From positions 6,493,001 through 6,557,000 of the forward strand of contig JAPTOF010000004.1 of assembly GCA_028554755.1 (NCBI GenBank): a stretch of 64,000 nt of DNA. The letters run 5' to 3'. Position numbers and translations under genes: made by a program. This document shows positions 58,584-64,000 of the stretch, piece after piece. The notes beneath the pieces were generated by a model that ran no database searches, was not told the origin of the DNA, and saw only the letters and a list, made by a program, of their open reading frames with translations. Source of the DNA: Cordia subcordata. Taxonomy: Eukaryota > Streptophyta > Magnoliopsida > Boraginales > Cordiaceae. Numbering within the stretch: position 1 is the stretch's first letter; each line of letters begins with the position of its first letter.

Positions 58584-59715
58584 ATTCACTTACGTGCTTC
58601 ATTTTCCATACAAAGAAAACGACATATTGTTAAGTCTATTTTTTACGATAAAATAATTTAAATAATAATTATTAAATTTTGTTTATAACGTCACGATATT
58701 ATAATATTATGAAAAAATTCTCATTCATCTCATCTTTTTATTTCTTAGCTAATTATTTGTAATGGTGTTATTTGTACAGATGGCGTGACGATGGCACGTG
58801 CTTATTTTTTTATTAAATCTTATATCCACGGGTGAAGCTATTCATATCAGAAGTATTGGCCCCCTTATTTTTTCTTTAAAAAGAAAAAGGTTGAAGGAGA
58901 AATTATTAGAAAAACTTAAAATTTAAATTTGCTTTCCTTTTTAAATAAGGGTTAAAGGTATGTTGCCCCCCTTAATTATTCTCTCTCTCTATATAGATTT
59001 GTCTTGAAAGAATTTTCTTTTATGTACTTCTATCAAAATTGCATTTGTTGGTTGTGGCATAGATTATAGAGCTAAAATTATAATTTGTTATTAAGAACAC
59101 CATGTCAAATGGTTATTGATTATTTGGCTAAATTAGTAGTTGTCTATATGAATGCGGATATATTTTGACTTCACAGTTTGATTTTGGAGTTGTTAGTCTA
59201 ACCATTTGCAAGTGTTGGCACGTTTGAGTTTGTCGAAGAAGTCTTGATATCTCAAGCTAAGTAAAGTAATGAAAAAGATACAACGATTACAACTTTTGTA
59301 TATAATGATTTTTTGAATTTGTTAGTGAAGTGGAATGAAATTCCTTCTTTTGTTAGTCTATGAAATTTGGTTATATTAAAAAAATTTCTTAGTTTTATTG
59401 ACAATAAAATAATCATGCATCGTTATTATAACATATATATATTTATTTATTTATAATTTTGTAATTTTGGCCTCTTATTTTTAAAGTCTAGCTCGCCACC
59501 GCTTGTATACTGCTTTGATGTCCGACCTTCTACCTAAGCCACTCACAAAAAGTTGTCCAAGAATTGGTAACTTGGAACTGAATCAACCACAAGCATAGTC
59601 CACGTGGCAAACAACTAAACAATGGCAAATTAGTTAATTTGATGGACACGGTAGCACATTGTATGGGGAAAGAGAATAGAGAGAAGAATGGGATGAGAGA
59701 AATTTTTAAATTCTT
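58584..59715. other. gene-free intergenic stretch
   Basis: AT-rich; no gene or clear element. Confidence 0.45.
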
Positions 59716-60265
59716 TTCTTGGTTTGGATTAAATGGGATATAAAGGGTTGGAATACAAGGCGAATGAAGTTTGCACGTCTATAATTTCAAAATTTTATAC
59801 TTTTAAAGGTTGGAGTGCGTAAAGGATGAGCCTTATTCTTTTATATCTCCGAAATTCGATACCTCTTAATTGGCATCAAATGAAGAGAAGAAGAAGAAGT
59901 TCAATTTTACATGATGACTATTTACTTCATTGGGATGTTTCTTCAGTTTGTATTGAGTGGACATGAAGAGTTGGAGTACGTGACGGATAAGCCTTATTTT
60001 TCTATAATTCCAAATTTTGATACTTCTGAATTGGCATCAAATGAAGGGAAAAGAAGTTTTATTATATATGATGACTGTTTCAACCTTCATTGGTATGTTT
60101 CCTTGATTTGGATTGAGCGGATACAAAGGTCTAGGGTACATGATGGATAAGCCTTATTCTTCTATAATTCCAAAGTGTGATGCTTCCATATTGGCATCAA
60201 ATGAAGGGAAGTAGAAGTTTTATTCTATATGATAAATATTTCAACCTTTATCAGGATGTTTACAT
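59716..60265. repeat. tandem array, 160-bp period, about 3.4 copies
   Basis: The landmark GGAT(A/G)AGCCTTATT occurs at 59824, 59985 and 60145, and TTGGCATCAAATGAAG follows each time about 48 bp later. The copies are diverged by roughly 10-20%. The open frame at 59911-60150 crosses the repeat junction and has no known features. Confidence 0.85.
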
Positions 60266-61137
60266 AAAATAAGAAGAGAGCATAAAATTCAACTTGTGTG
60301 CAAAATTTATCTATGCCTTCCATTTCTTTTGTAATCCTAACAAAAGAAACTCACTTTGCTTTACTAGTATTCTGTTTATAAAATTATCCAATCCAAAAAT
60401 AATTTAATCTTCTTCACTATTTTTCTTTTTTCAAGTCAAGGGAGGCTAAATACCAATTACATGTAATTAGCGAAAATTGATCCAGGACCACTCACATTAA
60501 AAATGAAAGACATATTACTTAACCATTAGATTTTTCGTATTATTTTTCTTTATAATGTTATTGGTTAATATCTTTTATTAAAAAAAAATTTCCAAATCCA
60601 AACAAGGTGTTATTTTGTGCCAACATACATTAAAGATGGCCAGGCTTCAAATGTGGAAGCACCGAGACAACACATTCTTTGCGTGGTTGAGGAGCCAACA
60701 AGAATAAAAGTACAAAAATTGTAACACCATCCAAATGCAACCCCAGTAACTTGCCGTAAATTTAGTTGTCACTTTTCTCTATTTATTTAAGTCTTTAATG
60801 GCGAAAAATAAATAAAATCTTATTTGATTGTCACGTTTATTTATTATTTTTACAAACTGAGGTCATGTTTCACAACTCCTAAAAGTAAATTTTCTTGTAG
60901 CTTTAGTCCGTACGCCACTTTTTCCAGTTCTTTTGGCCTATCACACCCTTATGTTTTTCATTTTTTTCCCCTCTCTATCACAGTTTTTGCTAAAGAAAAA
61001 AATATTTTTTATAGTATTAATAAAAATAATTTATTAAAAAATTTATTTTATTTTACCTTACTAATAAATTATTATTAATTAATTTGAATAATAGCAATAA
61101 TAATTATAATAATCATAACAATATTATTTTATTTTAG

Positions 61138-61232
61138 GACTACGAAATAGTTCAAGTGGTTAAGACTATTTTTCACAAGTATGTGGTCTTGGGTTTAATC
61201 TTATGGGGTGAAGGGTTTAACCAAAAATTAAA
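61138..61232 (+). mobile_element. tRNA-derived SINE copy
   Basis: A box-like ATAGTTCAAGTGGTTAAGAC, B box-like TTGGGTTTAATCTTATGGGG, then AGGGTTTAACC and an A-rich tail. Same family as 44213 and 52601. Confidence 0.65.
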
Positions 61233-62502
61233 ATAAAAAATAATAAAATAATATTTATGTTTTGTCATTTCTTTTGTATATTTATCACCTAATTTTATCA
61301 AATATTTTTATTTAACTAATTAAATAATTATCTATTAATAATTAAACATATCATAGCTACAAGCTACCTAACTATTTAATTATTGTTGAATAGGGCCTAT
61401 ATCATGACTTGATGTACTCCATTGAAAAGATCAGACTCTTTCCAAAATTGGAAGAAAAACGCATTATCATAAATCGGCATGTTCGTTTACTTCTATGCTA
61501 ATAAAATATGTACTTAGCTAATGGAATATTCTTGAAATAGACTATAAAGTTATGTTGTAAATTTAGTTACTGTTTTTTTTACGTAATTAACACCAGTTTC
61601 TCAATCTTTGATAAATACAAATATATTAAAAATAAAATATTTCTTCTTATATAAGAAAACAATCCAAGGTCGTTTTAGTGGTATTTATCTAAACCTTATT
61701 TATTGGAAGTCTCGTGTTTGAATCCTGGGAAGGTGGGAGGGGGCTTCAATACTGAGTGTTACTATAAAAAATCATATATTGACTTACCTAGTACATATCT
61801 TAGGTTAGACCATTGCATTCCGAGCTTTTGATTCACATTTAACTATTAGCTCAATAAGGGAATGTTGGTATGTCACATGTTAGAGAGGGGTTAATCCGGT
61901 TTATGTCTTGTGGAATGGTTAAATGAATGTTTTCCCATGTTAGCCCAAAAAAAATAAAAAAGCCAATGTCACTATCAATATTATATAAAATTTCTTTTGG
62001 TTGAAAATACCCCTCCCCCCGCCCCCCCCCCCTAACTATTAAAATGCCACAAGGACAATTAATGTCCAAGTAATCGGTCTGGATTATAGTAAGATCTAGT
62101 ATAAGATTACACAAAATATTTTAATGATAAATTTTGACGTAGAAAGTAATCCTTTTTTCAACCATTCAACAAAAACGTGTCACCATACAATAAGTGATAC
62201 ATATGTTAAAGAATGAAATCAATCAAACGAGTCTCTCGTACCATATTGGTAAACAAGATTCTGACCTTAGCTTGTATTTTACTTGTAACATGATAAAATG
62301 CCAAAACTAGTAACATAATAAATAAATTAATTAATTTTTTTTATAATTTTAAACTTTTAAATAAGATGATAATTCTAAAATAGTATCAGAGTTTGAAAGC
62401 TAAATGATACAGGTTCAATTCTTACCACCACCTATTTAATTAAATTATTTATGTGTAAGTTCTAAACAACTCATCCAAACCACCCTTTACATGAGGTGAT
62501 GT

Positions 62503-62690
62503 GTTAACATAATAAATAAATAAATTAATATCCCCTCACCCAAATCAACCTTCACGTGAGGATGTGTTAACATAATAAATAAATAAACAAATATCCTCTC
62601 ACCCAAATCATACTTCACGTGTAATAAATAAATGTGTTAACATAATAAATAAATAAATCAATATACTCTCTATAAGTTTGAGCAGCTTCT
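62503..62690. repeat. tandem array, 63-68-bp period, about 2.8 copies
   Basis: GTGTTAACATAATAAATAAA starts at 62503, 62566 and about 62634. Each is followed by AATAT(C/A)C(C/T)CTC, and the first two by ACCCAAATCA and TTCACGTG. Confidence 0.85.
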
Positions 62691-63263
62691 TTTAAATGAG
62701 GTGATAAAATCATACCATGCATATTTGTTTTGCAATTTATGGTAATAATGTCCCAATTTATGGTAATAATTTCCCATCTTTTTCTTACCATTATGCAAGA
62801 ATAATATGTGGAGCCCACAAATCAATTCCTGAATTTCTTTCAGTTTCCAGTTTCACTGAATGTGCACTTATATACATTTGTTGGCTTGTGATTATTGTTC
62901 CAATTTTATTGGTTAACAAGGATTTTGAATACGAAAAACACAATTTTTTTTTTTTGTACTTTTGATAACAGGAAAAATAGTTACTCTTATCTTGTGACGC
63001 ATTGCTCGTAGTTTATTATGTAGAAGTGAGATTTTTGTGCATCAGAAGTTACTTACTCTCTTGCTGCTTAAGTTGCATACGTGCTTCAGGCATTTGTTTA
63101 ATGCTTCGCATTGTGATTGGTTTGAAAAGTCTTGAGCTTTGGGCAAGTTTAGCATAGATAACAGCCAAGAGAAAAGATTTTGTGGCTCATAGTGTTTCTA
63201 GTGCTCATAGTATAGTTCTAAACCTTAAAGGGTCTAAGTTAGAAGCCATAAGCTGCAGAAACC

Positions 63264-64000
63264 ATGGCTGCAGCTATGAAGAATTTCTGGGTGTCTCGTC
63301 ATTTTGCTCTAAATTCAATGTGTAAGCCTCAGCCTAGAGTTCAGATTAGATGTTCGGTTAGTCGTGATTCGACAGTCTTGTCTGGTGATTCTGTTGGAGT
63401 TAGTGGTATTAATGGTGTTTCTTCTGTGGTAGAGAAGGAAAGAATTAGTCCTTCAGTTGATTTAGGAAGTGGACGTTTGAGGGAGAAGAGGAAGGGGAAG
63501 GAGGAGGGTAGTGTTGAAGAAAAGTTGGAACCTTTGTGGGATGATGGATATGGAACTCAAACTGTAAAAGATTATCTTGATTTAGCTAAAGAGATGATTA
63601 AGCCTGATGGTGGACCGCCTCGGTGGTTTACTCCCCTCCAGTGTGGACGTCCTTTAAAAGATTCTCCAGTTCTTTTCTTCTTGCCTGGTAAATTGATGCT
63701 TGAGCTTAAGTTTTGTATAATTTGAGATTGAGCATCTTAAAATCATGTGACAAATACTTAATTGTAATGTTTTAGTAAGTGTTTTATAGTGTTATAGGTG
63801 AATTTGTTCAAAGATTACTGCTCTAGATATGCTGATGCTAGAAGTTATTGCTCATAAAGTTGGTTTTGTATATACAGGGATGGATGGTCTTGGAATGGGT
63901 CTCATTTTGCACCATAAAGCCCTTGGAAAGTGAGTCGAAGTGTGTCTCTTTTATTTGTAAGCATACTTGTTTTGTAGGATTTGTGGTGAAATAGAGGCAC
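63264..64000 (+). CDS. PES1-like: phytyl ester synthase-like acyltransferase, 5' part
   Basis: First two coding exons, 63264-63687 and 63878-63929, with GT..AG junctions (CCTG/GTAAAT, TACAG/GGATGG, GAAA/GTGAGT). The rest lies beyond the window. The start has a good plant context (AAACCATGGCTGC). The first roughly 35 residues (MAAAMKNFWVSRHFALNSMC, then RVQIRCSVSR) look like a chloroplast transit peptide. Then YLDLAKEMIKPDGGPPRWFT followed by PLQCGRPLKDSP and, across the junction, FFLPGMDGLGMGLILHHKAL: this is the start of the alpha/beta-hydrolase domain of plant PES1/PES2 (At1g54570/At3g26840 type). Those chloroplast enzymes esterify phytol released from chlorophyll with fatty acids and also make triacylglycerol in plastoglobules during senescence or nitrogen stress. 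The assignment rests on this family signature; the catalytic residues are outside the window. Confidence 0.85.

Larger units (their letters stand above)
60266..63263. other. gene-free stretch upstream of the PES-like gene
   Basis: AT-rich. It holds a SINE (61138-61232), another tRNA-like repeat near 61675-61745, a poly-C run near 62017-62032 and a tandem array (62503-62690). The last few hundred bases are the presumed promoter and leader of the gene at 63264. Confidence 0.5.

Overview
This is nuclear DNA from a flowering plant, probably a eudicot. It is AT-rich, has spliced genes with GT..AG introns, and carries homologues of plant genes (a GNAT acetyltransferase, a SEC-C motif protein, a membrane-anchored methyltransferase, a phytyl-ester-synthase-type acyltransferase). 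It also has plant transposon classes: Mutator-like elements (MULEs) with plant mobile domain genes, Tourist MITEs, copia LTR elements, a TRIM, LINEs and tRNA-derived SINEs. I cannot name the species. About 85-90% of the window is repeats or gene-free DNA.

Layout. 0.7-1.4 kb: a GNAT gene (minus). 1.5-26.9 kb: an old tandem duplication of a non-coding segment (copy 1 about 1500-8213, copy 2 about 15660-26850), later hit by several insertions. Two large MULEs lie here. Element A (8673-15505) sits in a coding fragment of an unknown gene between the copies; element B (17912-25898) sits inside copy 2. Each has terminal inverted repeats of about 95-100 bp and a perfect 10-bp target duplication. Each carries the same two converging genes: a plant mobile domain (PMD) gene on plus and a MURA-type transposase gene on minus. 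All four genes are broken by stops and frameshifts. A 568-bp non-autonomous relative (element C, 1558-2125) contains a perfect 48-bp inverted repeat. 27-42 kb: deleted copia elements, short MULE-like elements with GGGTAAA ends (D, E), a solo LTR (32263-33879), and a minus-strand LINE (34520-38165) interrupted by a TRIM (35066-36061). 46.3-54 kb: the gene-rich part, with two minus-strand genes, SEC-C (46308-49631, five exons) and methyltransferase (50757-53996, two exons). 54-63 kb: repeats, with MULE-like element F and two tandem arrays. 63.26 kb to the end: the first two coding exons of a chloroplast phytyl ester synthase-like gene, cut by the window edge.

The host genes do not form a pathway. 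The coherent biology is the mobile-element layer: two diverged MULEs with the same two-gene plan, short palindrome arrays near their ends that differ in sequence but not in design, and several short elements with related ends. Insertion order can be read from empty sites in the duplicated copies. All exon boundaries were worked out by eye from splice-site consensus and reading-frame continuity.
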